Part shown: positions 55,719 through 64,000 of the stretch, piece by piece
Numbering within the stretch: the stretch's first letter is position 1
Layout: the number at the start of each line of letters is the position of its first letter
Source: Streptacidiphilus rugosus AM-16
GTDB taxonomy: Bacteria; Actinomycetota; Actinomycetes; Streptomycetales; Streptomycetaceae
Direction: 5' to 3'
DNA length: 64,000 nt
NCBI RefSeq assembly: GCF_000744655.1
Contig: NZ_JQMJ01000004.1
Coordinates: 5,208,001 to 5,272,000 of the forward strand
Program-made: the position numbers and the translations under genes
Notes under the pieces: generated by a model
Told to the model about the DNA's origin: nothing
Seen by the model: only the letters and a program-made list of their open reading frames with translations
The model's database searches: none

Positions 55719-56546
55719 ATGCATCGTCTCCTCGGCCGCAGGCTCGCCGCGACCGCGCTGGCCACCGGCGTCCTGCTCGCCGCCGCTCCGGCGTTGGCCG
55801 CACCCGCCCTGGCCGCCCAGCCCGCTGCCACGCGGCACCACACCGCGCCCACCGCCGGCCGCTCTGCCGCGGATCTGCTCGACGCGCTGACCCGGGCCAC
55901 CGAGGTCCGCTACGCCGACGCGCACTGGAACTGGACGGCGTGGAACGACAGCACGCCGGTGACCGGCGGCGCGGACCAGCCGAACTACCAGTGCGCGGAG
56001 TTCGTCGCCCGCTCGATGGCGGCCGCCGGGCTCATCCCGGGCCTCGGCCCGAACGACCCGCAGAGCGACTACTTCACCTACCAGGCCCCCAACGGCAAGG
56101 TCTACGACCTGCTGCTGATCTCGGACCTGCCGCAGTACCACAACCTGTACGACTACCTGATGGACAGCGGGGTGGCCAAGGACATCGGCGACCACCCCGA
56201 GCTGGCGCAGCCCGGGGACATCGTCGTCACCTACGCCGGCCCCGGCGGCACCAAGAGCCACACCGGTCTGGTGGCGCAGGCGGCGACCGCCACCGCCGAG
56301 GCCACCGTGGACGGCCACAACCACGCCAGGCTCGACTACGGCTACCACTACTTCGCGCCCTCGCACCTGGTGCAGCTGGTGCCGGACGCGGCCGTCGAGG
56401 TGTGGACCTGGGCCGCCGAGCAGGAGCTGCTGCACGGCACCACGCCCGGTGGCGGGACCGGATCCGGTACCACCACCGCGCCGAAGAACCTCGCCCCGCG
56501 CCTCGCCGCGCCGGTCGTGAGCGACCCGGCGGGTCCGCAGGTCTAG
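55719..56546 (+). CDS. Secreted amidase-like (CHAP/Amidase_6-type) protein
   Basis: 275 residues. The Sec signal runs to about residue 34 (LAATALATGVLLAAAPALA then Ala-Pro-Ala). The mature part has NYQCAEFVARSMAAAGLIPG with the candidate nucleophilic Cys, LAQPGDIVVTYAGPGGTKSH with a candidate His, then VDGHNHARLDYGYHYF. This Cys-His layout fits CHAP or Amidase_6-type peptidoglycan or amide hydrolases. The C-terminal Gly/Thr/Pro tail is unstructured. Divergent from the ABC operon. Confidence 0.75.
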   Translation: MHRLLGRRLAATALATGVLLAAAPALAAPALAAQPAATRHHTAPTAGRSAADLLDALTRATEVRYADAHWNWTAWNDSTPVTGGADQPNYQCAEFVARSMAAAGLIPGLGPNDPQSDYFTYQAPNGKVYDLLLISDLPQYHNLYDYLMDSGVAKDIGDHPELAQPGDIVVTYAGPGGTKSHTGLVAQAATATAEATVDGHNHARLDYGYHYFAPSHLVQLVPDAAVEVWTWAAEQELLHGTTPGGGTGSGTTTAPKNLAPRLAAPVVSDPAGPQV

Positions 56547-56558
56547 GCGTTCCGCAGG

Positions 56559-57053
56559 CTAGACGCCGGTCACCCCGGCCCGAGGGCGGTCTCCCCCGAG
56601 GCCGCCCTCCCATGCGTGCAGCGGCCCGACCCAGACGTCGGTGATGCCGCTGATGTAGCGGGCGCCGCAGACGTCGTCGGGGACGACGAGCTGCGGACCC
56701 GCCTCGTCGAGCGGGCGGTCGTCGATGCTGGTGGCGAGCAGGATCGGGCGGCCGCTGAACTCCGGGTCGATCTCGGCCCAGGAGAGCAGCACGAAGTGGC
56801 CGTCGGCCCCGGTGACGGTCAGCAGGTGGCCCAGCTTGCCCTTGCGGGTCGCGGACGCGAGGCGCGGTCGGGCCGTGCCGAGCACCTCCCACAGACGGGG
56901 GCCCTCGAAGGTGTGGTGCTGCGGGCCGTTGGTGCGGCAGTCGAAGGTGACCTCGGCCCGGTGGGCGGCGAGGCGGCGGAGCTGATCCACGGTCAGTTCC
57001 GCGGGCTGGTCCAGGTGGCCGTGCAGACGGACGGCGGCGACGGCGCGGTTCAC
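56559..57053 (-). CDS. Small molybdopterin-binding-domain oxidoreductase-like protein
   Basis: 164 residues from GTG 57053 (AAAGGGG 10 nt upstream). VRLHGHLDQPAELTVDQLRR, VTFDCRTNGPQHHTFEGPRL then WEVL, and DGHFVLLSWAEIDPEFSGRP then ILLAT follow the sulfite-oxidase-type molybdopterin domain. It is only the core domain, without heme or dimer modules, and the usual cofactor-ligand Cys may be the one in FDCRTNG. It ends 13 nt from the convergent amidase-like gene and is divergent from the PucR regulator across a perfect palindrome, suggesting PucR control. Confidence 0.8.
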   Translation of the reverse strand: MNRAVAAVRLHGHLDQPAELTVDQLRRLAAHRAEVTFDCRTNGPQHHTFEGPRLWEVLGTARPRLASATRKGKLGHLLTVTGADGHFVLLSWAEIDPEFSGRPILLATSIDDRPLDEAGPQLVVPDDVCGARYISGITDVWVGPLHAWEGGLGGDRPRAGVTGV

Positions 57054-57152
57054 GGGTGAGCGACCCCTTTCCGGCAGAGGTGCGGCGGTTCTGCGTGGGC
57101 GATACCCCGCCACGGGCGTGCCCAACCGCAGATGCGGTGGATGCAGCACTCG

Positions 57153-57174
57153 ATCCATGGCAGGTGCCATGGAT
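57153..57174. promoter_or_regulatory. Perfect 10-bp-arm palindrome, candidate PucR operator
   Basis: ATCCATGGCA (57153-57162) and TGCCATGGAT (57165-57174) are exact inverted copies around GG. It lies in the 295-bp region between the molybdopterin-domain gene and the divergent PucR gene, about 100 bp from the first start and 175 bp from the second. Confidence 0.6.
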
Positions 57175-57348
57175 TCAACTACCCGCCCTTGGCAGATGCG
57201 ATGTCCCTGACCGTATTCCCCTCCATCGGTGCTGGACGATCGCCCAATCCTTTCGGCGGGCGCACGCATCTACGATGCGAAAGCACGACATTCCCTCGTA
57301 TCCGCCACCCAGCCGGTCGACACGGGGCGGGAACGACAGGAGCGGGCG

Positions 57349-58851
57349 ATGATCACCAGAGATCTGCTGGGCTGGGACGACCTGCACATCGGCCTGGCCT
57401 GGGGCCCGGGGGACCTGCTCGACCGGCGGGTCACCGGCGTCACCTCGACCGACCTCCAGGACCCCGCCCGCTATCTGCAGCCGGGCGAGCTGGTGCTCAG
57501 CGGCCTGGTCTGGTGGGAACCCGACGACGCCGAGGCCGCGCTGCGCTTCGCGACCTCGCTGCGCAGCGCCCGCGTCGCCGCCCTGCTGGCCGGGGAGAGC
57601 ACCCACGGACCGGTCGGGCGGAGCCTGGTCGACGCCTGCCGCACGCACCGGATCCCGTTGCTGAGCGTCCCGGCCGGCACCAGCTTCCGCGCCGTCACCG
57701 ACCGGGTCTACCTGCGGCTCTGGGGCGGTCTGCGGCTCGGCGCGGACGGTGCGGGCGCGGCCGGGCTGCCCGCGTCGGTCCGCGCCGAACTGCTGGAGCT
57801 GCTGCATGCCGACGCACGCCCGGCCGACCTGCTGCGCCGGGCCGTCGAACAGCTCGGCCTGCCCGACTGCTCGATCGTCTCCGCGGCCGGCCGGACCGTG
57901 GCGAGCTCGACCGGGACCGGCCGGCGTCCGGCCACCGCGGCGCGCGCCGTGGCCGTCGGACCACCGGGCGAGTCGCCCTTCGACGCCTGGCTGCTCCAGC
58001 CCTGGGCCCCCTGCGCCCACCCGGAAATGCTCCGCGGCCTCGCCGACCTGCTGGCCCCTCTCGCCGTCCGCGCCCACACCGCGCGGACCGAGCGCCGGAC
58101 CGCCGCCGTGCGGCTCCTGGACCTGCTCGACACGTCCGCCCCCGTGGACCTCTCCGACGCCCTCACCCGCTGCGCGCTGCCGACCCGGCAGGCGCTGACC
58201 GCGGTGGCCGCCAGGATCGACGGCAGCCCGCAGGCCCCCGACGGCTGGGCCGCCGCCGCCCTCACCGAGGCGCTCTGCACGCTCGACGCCCCCTTCGCCG
58301 CCGCCCCCGACGGTGACGGCTGCGCCAAGGCCCTGGTCGCCGCGCCCGCGGAGCAGGTCACCGGCGCGCTGCGCCGGGTCAGGGCGCAGCTTCAGGCCCG
58401 ACTGGGCGAACGCCAGTCCCTGGCCGTCGGCGTCGGCCCGGCCGTCGCGCCCGAGCCCGCCCGGCTGCGTTCCTCCCTGGTCCAGGCCGACTACGCCCGT
58501 CGCGCCGCGGACGCCTCGGCGCAGCCGGTGCGCAGCGCCACCGAGGTGGACTCGCTCGCCGCCCTGCTGGACGGTGTGCCCACCGCGGTCAGGGCCGCCT
58601 TCCAGCACCGGCTGCTCGCCCCGCTGACCGCCCACGACCGGGACAACGGCGTCTCGCTGACCGACACCCTCCAGGTCTTCCTGGCGCACGACGGCTCCTG
58701 GGCGCGCACGGCCAAGGCCCTGCACATCCACGTCAACACGGTCCACTACCGGGTGCAGCGGATCGAGGAGCTGACCGGCAGGAACCTGAGCCGGCTCGCC
58801 GACCGCCTCGACCTGCGCGCCGCACTGCTCTGCGCGGACGCCCCGCGCTGA
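57349..58851 (+). CDS. PucR-family transcriptional regulator
   Basis: 500 residues from ATG 57349 (AGGAG 6 nt upstream). The N-terminal PucR domain (VTSTDLQDPARYLQPGELVL, SGLVWW, PLLSVPAGTSFRAVTDRVY) is followed by a GGDEF-like middle and a C-terminal HTH (FLAHDGSWARTAKALHIHVN, TVHYRVQRIEELTGRNL). PucR-type proteins control purine, amino-acid or other nitrogen-source catabolism. The SMP-30 and ggt genes downstream on the same strand, and the molybdopterin gene across the palindrome, are its likely targets. Confidence 0.92.
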   Translation: MITRDLLGWDDLHIGLAWGPGDLLDRRVTGVTSTDLQDPARYLQPGELVLSGLVWWEPDDAEAALRFATSLRSARVAALLAGESTHGPVGRSLVDACRTHRIPLLSVPAGTSFRAVTDRVYLRLWGGLRLGADGAGAAGLPASVRAELLELLHADARPADLLRRAVEQLGLPDCSIVSAAGRTVASSTGTGRRPATAARAVAVGPPGESPFDAWLLQPWAPCAHPEMLRGLADLLAPLAVRAHTARTERRTAAVRLLDLLDTSAPVDLSDALTRCALPTRQALTAVAARIDGSPQAPDGWAAAALTEALCTLDAPFAAAPDGDGCAKALVAAPAEQVTGALRRVRAQLQARLGERQSLAVGVGPAVAPEPARLRSSLVQADYARRAADASAQPVRSATEVDSLAALLDGVPTAVRAAFQHRLLAPLTAHDRDNGVSLTDTLQVFLAHDGSWARTAKALHIHVNTVHYRVQRIEELTGRNLSRLADRLDLRAALLCADAPR

Positions 58852-58913
58852 CCGGCGGGCGGTCGGGTACGGTGCGGGGCGACCGTCCTCCGCCCTGCCC
58901 CAGGGAGCGCCCC

Positions 58914-59804
58914 GTGCCCGTCGTCCACCAGCCCCGTCCCGCCCTGGACGTCCGTGCCGCTCTCGGCGAGAGCCCCCTGTGGGACGCCCGCGCGAACGTC
59001 CTGTGGTGGGTCGACATCCCGCGCGGGGAGCTGCACCGCTTCGACCCCGCCACCGGCGAGGACACGGTGCGCGGCTTCGAGGGACCGCTGAGCGCGGTCG
59101 CGCTGCGCGCCTCCGGCGGGCTGCTGCTCGCACTCGGCGCGCAGGTCGCGGCCCTCGATCCCGGGGCGGGATCCGGACCGGCGGCCGAGCCCCGCCCGCT
59201 GCTGCGGCTGCCGATGCCCTCGTCCGAGCACCGGCTCAACGACGGCCGCTGCGACGCCCGCGGCCGGTTCTGGGTCGGCAGCATGGCCGAGGACGCCCCG
59301 GGGACCGCCGCGCTCCACCGGCTGGAGTCCGGCCCGGCCGGGACCGAGTCGGTCCAGGTGCTGGGCGGGGTCAGCATCTCCAACGGCCTGGACTGGTCGC
59401 CGGACGGCACCCTGGCCTACTACGCCGACTCCCCCTCCGGCGAGGTCGCCGTCTTCTCCTGCGCCGACGACGGCTTCACCCGCACCGGCACCCTGGCGCG
59501 GTTCACCGACTGCGTCCCCGACGGGCTCACCGTCGACGCCGAGGGCGGCGTCTGGGTCGCCCTCTACGACGGCCACGCCGTCCACCGCTACCTGCCCGAC
59601 GGCACCTTGGACGCGGTCGTGCCCGTGCCGGCCGCGATGGTCACCAGCTGCGGCTTCGGCGGCCCGGACCTGCGCACCCTCTACATCACCACGGCGAGCC
59701 GCGGCCTGAGCGACGCCGAGCTGGCCGAACAGCCGCTGGCCGGAGCCCTGTTCGCCTGCGAGCCCGGCGTCGCGGGCCGTCCCGCGCACGCCTTCGCGGG
59801 GTAG
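58914..59804 (+). CDS. SMP-30/gluconolactonase-family protein
   Basis: 296 residues from GTG 58914 (GGGAG upstream). A six-bladed propeller with the metal ligands in LGESPLWD (Glu), SNGLDWSPDG (Asn) and PDGLTVDAEGGVWVALYDG (Asp), and NDGRCDARGRFWVGSM in the active-site entrance. It would hydrolyse a sugar lactone, possibly gluconolactone or arabinolactone. It starts 62 nt after the PucR-type regulator and is probably co-regulated. Confidence 0.92.
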   Translation: MPVVHQPRPALDVRAALGESPLWDARANVLWWVDIPRGELHRFDPATGEDTVRGFEGPLSAVALRASGGLLLALGAQVAALDPGAGSGPAAEPRPLLRLPMPSSEHRLNDGRCDARGRFWVGSMAEDAPGTAALHRLESGPAGTESVQVLGGVSISNGLDWSPDGTLAYYADSPSGEVAVFSCADDGFTRTGTLARFTDCVPDGLTVDAEGGVWVALYDGHAVHRYLPDGTLDAVVPVPAAMVTSCGFGGPDLRTLYITTASRGLSDAELAEQPLAGALFACEPGVAGRPAHAFAG

Positions 59805-59946
59805 GCCGCGCCTGACGGGGCGGGAACCGGCCAGGGGTCCCCCGTTCGTGCACGCCGTCTTGTCATGGCATCTGCGGGTGTGTCGGAATAGGTGGCTGCG
59901 GCGTCGGCACCGCCGACGCGTACCGCCTGAGCCCACGGAGGCCTGG

Positions 59947-61797
59947 ATGAGCGCTCGCAGACCGGGACCCCTCGCCCGCCTCGTCCCCCCGCTGCTGCTC
60001 CTCCCGTTCCTGACCGGTTTCTCCCCGCCGACCGCGGTGCCCGCCCCGGCCCCGGCGCCCACCGCCGTCCCCGCGCCCAAGGCCGCCGAGGCCACCGGGA
60101 CCGGCGGCGCGGTCGCCAGCGTCTCCGCCGAGGCGACCGACATCGGCATCTCCGTGCTGCGCCGCGGCGGCAACGCCGTCGACGCCGCCGTGGCCACCGC
60201 CGCGGCCCTGGGCGTGACCGAGCCCTACTCCTCCGGCATCGGCGGCGGCGGCTACTTCGTCTACTACGACGCCCGCCGCCACCAGGTCTTCACCCTCGAC
60301 GGACGCGAGACCGCCTCCGCCTCCGCCGACCAGAACCTCTTCCTGGAGAACGGCCAGCCGCTCCCCTTCTGGACCGCGGTCAGCAGCGGCCTCTCGGTCG
60401 GGGTACCCGGCAGCGCGCAGACCTGGCAGGAGGCCCTGGACCGCTGGGGCAGCCGGTCGTTCGCCGACCTGCTGCGGCCCGCGGAGAAGCTGGCCGACCA
60501 GGGCTTCGTGGTCGACCAGACCTTCCACGACCAGACCGCCGCCAACCAGACCCGCTTCGACTACTTCCCCGCCACCCGCGCGCTGTTCCTGCCGGGCGGT
60601 CAACCCCCGGCCGTCGGCAGCGTGTTCCGCAACCCGGACCTGGCCGCGACCTACCGCGAACTCGCCCGCAAGGGCACGTCCGCGCTCTACCGGGGCGACA
60701 TCGGCAGGGACATCACGGCACTGGTCCAGCACCCGCAGGTGGACCCGGCCTCGGGCTGGGACGCCCGCCCGGGCAAGCTCAGCACGGCCGACCTGGCCGC
60801 CTACCGGGTCCGCGCGCAGGCCCCCACCCACGTGGACTACCGCGGCCTGGACGTCTACGGCATCGCGCCGTCCTCCAGCGGCGGCACCACCATGGGCGAG
60901 GCCCTGAACATCCTCGACGACTTCGACCTGGCGCACGCCTCGAACAGCCAGTACCTGCACGACTACCTGGAGGCGAGCCGGATCGCCTTCGCGGACCGCA
61001 ACCGCTGGGTCGGCGACCCGCGCTTCGTGGACGTGCCGACGCAGGGCCTGCTCTCGCAGCGCTTCGCCGACTCGCGCGCCTGCCTGATCAAGCCCGACTC
61101 CAGCCTGACCAGCCCGCTGGCCCCCGGCGACCCGAACCACCCCGGCCCGGGCTGCGTCACGTCCGGCACGCCCGCGCCCACCACCCCCGAGGGCACCCAC
61201 ACCACGCATCTCACCGTCGCCGACCGGTGGGGCGACGTGGTCTCCTACACCCTGACGATCGAGCAGACCGGCGGCAGCGCCATGGTCGTGCCGGGGCGCG
61301 GCTTCCTGCTCAACAACGAGCTCACCGACTTCGACTTCACCCCGGCCGTCGCCGGGGTCCCCGACCCGAACCTGCCCGGTCCGGCCAAGCGTCCGCGTTC
61401 CTCGATGTCGCCGACCATCGTGCTCAGGAACGGGCGCTTCGACTTCGCCGTCGGCTCCCCCGGCGGCTCCACCATCATCACCACCGTGCTCCAGGTGCTG
61501 ACCGAGCACGTCGACCGCGGGCTCAGTCTGGAGCAGGCGATCGCCGTGCCCCGGATCAGCCAGCGCAACAGCGCCCTGACCGACGCCGAACCCGCCTTCC
61601 TCGGCACACCGGACGCGCAGGCGCTCACGGCGATCGGCGAGAACTTCGTGCTCAACCCCGAGATCGGTGCGGCGACCGGCATCCAGGCGCTGCCGAACGG
61701 TGAGCTGCAGGCCGCCGCCGAACCGGTCCGCCGGGGCGGGGGCGCGGCCGCCGTGGTCTGCCCGGACCCGACCGCCGCCTCGGCGGCGGCTCAGTAG
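59947..61797 (+). CDS. ggt: Gamma-glutamyltransferase, secreted
   Basis: 616 residues from ATG 59947 (GGAGG 5 nt upstream). The N-terminal hydrophobic stretch (LVPPLLLLPFLTGF) is a signal. GGNAVDAAVATAAALGVTEP, GIGGGGYFVYYD and the autocleavage site in GTHTTHLTVAD (catalytic Thr) identify the Ntn-hydrolase; PRSSMSPTIVLRNG and GSPGGSTIITTVLQVL complete the small subunit. It hydrolyses or transfers the gamma-glutamyl group of glutathione and related peptides outside the cell. Its last 7 nt overlap the convergent response-regulator gene. Confidence 0.96.
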   Translation: MSARRPGPLARLVPPLLLLPFLTGFSPPTAVPAPAPAPTAVPAPKAAEATGTGGAVASVSAEATDIGISVLRRGGNAVDAAVATAAALGVTEPYSSGIGGGGYFVYYDARRHQVFTLDGRETASASADQNLFLENGQPLPFWTAVSSGLSVGVPGSAQTWQEALDRWGSRSFADLLRPAEKLADQGFVVDQTFHDQTAANQTRFDYFPATRALFLPGGQPPAVGSVFRNPDLAATYRELARKGTSALYRGDIGRDITALVQHPQVDPASGWDARPGKLSTADLAAYRVRAQAPTHVDYRGLDVYGIAPSSSGGTTMGEALNILDDFDLAHASNSQYLHDYLEASRIAFADRNRWVGDPRFVDVPTQGLLSQRFADSRACLIKPDSSLTSPLAPGDPNHPGPGCVTSGTPAPTTPEGTHTTHLTVADRWGDVVSYTLTIEQTGGSAMVVPGRGFLLNNELTDFDFTPAVAGVPDPNLPGPAKRPRSSMSPTIVLRNGRFDFAVGSPGGSTIITTVLQVLTEHVDRGLSLEQAIAVPRISQRNSALTDAEPAFLGTPDAQALTAIGENFVLNPEIGAATGIQALPNGELQAAAEPVRRGGGAAAVVCPDPTAASAAAQ

Positions 61798-62459
61798 CCG
61801 GCCGGGCGGACCAGTCCGGTCTCGTACGCGAAGACGGCGGCCTGCGTGCGGTCGCGCAGGCCCAGCTTCACCAGGATCCGGCTGACGTGGGTCTTGACCG
61901 TCTGCTCGGCGACGATCAGCGAGGCGGCGATCTCCGCGTTGGACAGGCCCTGCGCGATCAGCGAGAGCACCTCGGTCTCCCGCTCGGTCAGATCGCCGAC
62001 CCGTTCCCGCAGCGGCTGCCGTGGCGCGCCCGGCATCCTGGCGAACTCGGAGATCAGCCGCTTGGTGATGTTCGGCGCGAGCAGGGCGTCGCCGCCCGCC
62101 ACCACCCGGACGGCCTGGGCCAGTTCGTCCGCCGAGGCGTCCTTGAGCAGGAAGCCGGAGGCGCCCGCACGCAGCGCCTCGTAGACGTACTCGTCGAGGT
62201 CGAAGGTGGTCAGCACGAGCACCTTGACCTGGCTCTCCGGCGGCCCGGTGATCCGCCGGGTCGCCTCGATGCCGCCCAGCTCCGGCATCCGGATGTCCAT
62301 CAGCACCACGTCGGGCCGCAGCTCCGCCACCTTCGCCACCGCGTCGAGGCCGTCCACGGCCTGACCGACCACCTCGATGTCGGACTCCAGGTTGAGCAGC
62401 ACCGAGAATCCCTGACGGACCATCATCTGGTCGTCGGCGATCATCACGCGGATCGTCAT
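61791..62459 (-). CDS. NarL-family response regulator
   Basis: 222 residues. Receiver domain with acidic pair IADDQMMVR, phospho-acceptor Asp in LMDIRMPELGG, Thr in LVLTTFDLDEYV and Lys in FLLKDASADEL. C-terminal LuxR HTH: LTERETEVLSLIAQGLSNAE, IAASLIVAEQTVKTHVSRIL. It is phosphorylated by the histidine kinase encoded just upstream (ATGA overlap). Targets unknown; its 3' end overlaps ggt by 7 nt in the opposite direction. Confidence 0.96.
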   Translation of the reverse strand: MTIRVMIADDQMMVRQGFSVLLNLESDIEVVGQAVDGLDAVAKVAELRPDVVLMDIRMPELGGIEATRRITGPPESQVKVLVLTTFDLDEYVYEALRAGASGFLLKDASADELAQAVRVVAGGDALLAPNITKRLISEFARMPGAPRQPLRERVGDLTERETEVLSLIAQGLSNAEIAASLIVAEQTVKTHVSRILVKLGLRDRTQAAVFAYETGLVRPAGY

Positions 62460-63802
62460 GCGGGGTCCTCCAGGGACACGGGGAGCACGGCCACGACCTC
62501 GTAGCCGCCGTCGGGGGTCGGGCCGGTGGCGAGTTCGCCGCCCAGCATGGCCGTGCGTTCGCGCATGCCCAGCAGCCCGTGGCCGATGCCGGGCGCGGGC
62601 GTGGGCGGGTGATCCGGTGCGGCGTTGGCGACCCTGACGGTCAGGCCGGCCGACCGGTAGTCGAGCAGCACCGTGACCGGGGCTCCCGGCGCGTGGCGCA
62701 TGGCGTTGCTCAGCGCCTCCTGGACGATGCGGAACGCCGAGAGCTCCGCGCCGGGCGAGAGCGGCCGCCGCTCGCCGAAGGTCTCGACGGTGACCCCGAG
62801 CCCGGCGCCGCGCACGTTCTCCATCAGTTCCGGCAGCCGGTCCAGGGTGGGCTGCGGCGCGTCGCGGACGCCCTCGGCGTAGGGGTCCTCCCCGCGCAGC
62901 ACGCCCAGCACGCGGCGGAGTTCGGCCAGCGCCTCCACCGCGTTCTGCCGGATGCCGGCCAGGTTCTCGCGCAGCTCCTCCGGCGGGTTCTCCACCAGAT
63001 GCGGGGCGACCTGCGCCTGGATGGAGATCACCGACATGTGATGGGCCACCACGTCGTGCAGCTCGCGGGCGATCCGGGTGCGCTCCTCCAGCAGGGTGCG
63101 CCGGGCGCGCTCCTCCGCCGTCAGCTCCTCCTGGGCGACCAACTGCGTCCTGGCCACCCGCCAGCCCCGCAGCGAGGCGCCGATCAGCACCGCGAGCGAG
63201 AAGACGATGACGGCGAAGCCGATCGCCGAACCCTGCTCGTCCGGCTTGTAGAGCTGGGCCAGCAGGGCGGCGAACAGGGTGATGCCGAGCGCCTCGACCG
63301 CGATCCTGGACCGGACCCGCAGCGCGAGCATCAGCAGCACCAGCGCCTGGAGGACGATCGTGGCCGGGGTCCAGCCCGCCTGCACCGCCGCGTCGCCCGC
63401 CATGGTGAAGGTGATGCCGCCGCCGCGATGGACCGCCGTCGCGTACCAGGCTCCCAGCAGCATCGTCAGGGTCGACACCCACCAGGCGGAGATCGGCTCC
63501 CACAGGGCGCCGACCAGGGCCGCCGACTGCACGCCGCCCAGCAGCAGGCCCAGCGGCACGCCCATCCGGTAGGAGAAGGCGTACTGGTTGGTGTTGATCG
63601 CCAGCAGCACCAGGCCGAGCAGGGTCATCAGCACGACCGCACGCCTCGGCACCTTCCGCCGGGGAGGCGTCTCCGCCCCCCTGGCCGCCCGGCCCTCGGC
63701 GGAGAAGCGGTCGAAGACCGGGGTGACCAGGTCCGCACGGACCGTCCCCCCGAGTTCGCGTATCGCTCCCCGTATGCGCTTCCCACCTTGATCCCCGTTC
63801 AC
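62456..63802 (-). CDS. Sensor histidine kinase, HisKA_3 type
   Basis: 448 residues from GTG 63802 (AAGGTGAG 4 nt upstream); GTG 63811 would add three residues. About five membrane helices span 55-210 (VVLMTLLGLVLLAI, ALVGALWEPISAWW and others), with no large external domain. The dimerisation/phosphorylation block is RTRIARELHDVVAHHMSVIS with the phospho-His, and the ATPase has RIVQEALSNAMRHAPGAPV and GHGLLGMRERTAMLGGEL. It forms an operon with the NarL-type regulator. The signal is likely membrane-related. Confidence 0.95.
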   Translation of the reverse strand: MNGDQGGKRIRGAIRELGGTVRADLVTPVFDRFSAEGRAARGAETPPRRKVPRRAVVLMTLLGLVLLAINTNQYAFSYRMGVPLGLLLGGVQSAALVGALWEPISAWWVSTLTMLLGAWYATAVHRGGGITFTMAGDAAVQAGWTPATIVLQALVLLMLALRVRSRIAVEALGITLFAALLAQLYKPDEQGSAIGFAVIVFSLAVLIGASLRGWRVARTQLVAQEELTAEERARRTLLEERTRIARELHDVVAHHMSVISIQAQVAPHLVENPPEELRENLAGIRQNAVEALAELRRVLGVLRGEDPYAEGVRDAPQPTLDRLPELMENVRGAGLGVTVETFGERRPLSPGAELSAFRIVQEALSNAMRHAPGAPVTVLLDYRSAGLTVRVANAAPDHPPTPAPGIGHGLLGMRERTAMLGGELATGPTPDGGYEVVAVLPVSLEDPA

Positions 63803-63812
63803 GGCACTCACC

Positions 63813-64000
63813 TTAGAGCCGCTCGGCGAGTTCGACGGCGGGAGCGGCGACGCCCACGGTCAGCGACGCGGGCGTGCTGCCCGCCACGCGGCGGCTGCGG
63901 CGCTCGCCCCGCCCGTGCTCGTGGTGCCGGAACGCCGCCCAGCAGACCGCGAGCATCAGCGCGAAGACCGGCAGCCAGGCCAGCCGCGCCAGGATCCAGC
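63813..64000 (-). CDS. C-terminal end of a membrane protein (cut by window edge)
   Basis: The last 62 residues of a minus-strand gene that enters from the right edge. A hydrophobic helix (WLPVFALMLAVCWAAF) is followed by HHEHGRGERRSRR and a soft, Ala/Val-rich tail ending VELAERL. It ends about 10 nt before the histidine kinase start, so it may head the same operon. Too little is visible to name a family. Confidence 0.6.
   Translation of the reverse strand, partial: WILARLAWLPVFALMLAVCWAAFRHHEHGRGERRSRRVAGSTPASLTVGVAAPAVELAERL

Noticed and set aside
61791..61797. Overlap of ggt and response-regulator ends as an antisense control element
   Set aside because: Only 7 nt of convergent overlap; common in compact actinomycete genomes and not evidence of regulation.

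Overview
The window is a GC-rich actinomycete chromosome segment. Third-position GC bias is extreme, GTG starts and GGAGG ribosome sites are frequent, and it carries DUF6126, DUF1707, Rv1733c-like, PucR, ECF42 and Tat-exported proteins. A streptomycete (Streptomyces, Streptacidiphilus or Kitasatospora type) is the best guess. I see no rRNA, tRNA, insertion sequence, CRISPR array or prophage; apart from the left end it reads as ordinary core or species-level chromosome.

Positions 1-13092 hold the most unusual content: a peptide natural-product (RiPP) locus on the minus strand. A divergently placed LuxR-type regulator (12073-13092) faces a tight run of genes that mostly overlap stop-to-start. 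In order of transcription these are an M29/NicX-like protein with a damaged metal site, a radical SAM/SPASM enzyme, a cytoplasmic subtilisin, a GAF-domain protein, two paralogous radical SAM enzymes, a heme-oxygenase-like diiron protein, a 62-residue precursor-like peptide, and a zinc-ribbon/class III nucleotide cyclase/ATPase. After a hairpin and a separate promoter come a second, Cys-containing 52-residue precursor and a LanB-type dehydratase that runs off the left edge. The two small peptides share an ADVE(G/A)H motif. This combination matches no RiPP class I can name.

Positions 13100-24700 carry secreted and housekeeping genes: a secreted HExxE protein, family 5 uracil-DNA glycosylase, DUF488, an SLT-domain cell-wall enzyme with an Ala/Lys repeat, a Tat-exported agmatine deiminase-like protein, two lipoproteins, a PPOX protein, a frameshifted 3-hydroxyisobutyrate dehydrogenase-like gene, and a large APH/aminotransferase protein. 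Positions 24700-35900 hold a DUF4132 gene coupled to a small protein ending in Gly-Gly, a YCII/ECF42 sigma pair, an RNase HI-domain protein, nadE, an ArsR/DUF6126 pair, an S51 peptidase, and katG divergent from a Fur-family regulator.

Positions 36000-49700 hold an XRE/NB-ARC/TPR regulator, DUF1707, an NCS1 permease, long-form gap, an ABC exporter, a remnant resembling phospholipase C, and a MarR-MFS-isochorismatase-PEBP operon. Positions 49700-64000 hold a multicopper oxidase with a frameshift, a MacB-like ABC system, a secreted amidase-like protein, a molybdopterin-domain protein divergent from a PucR regulator across a perfect palindrome, SMP-30, ggt, and a NarL-type two-component pair.

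Two genes are split by single frame changes (near 20970 and 51370) and one sigma factor lacks a normal start codon. These may be real lesions or assembly errors in GC-rich sequence.
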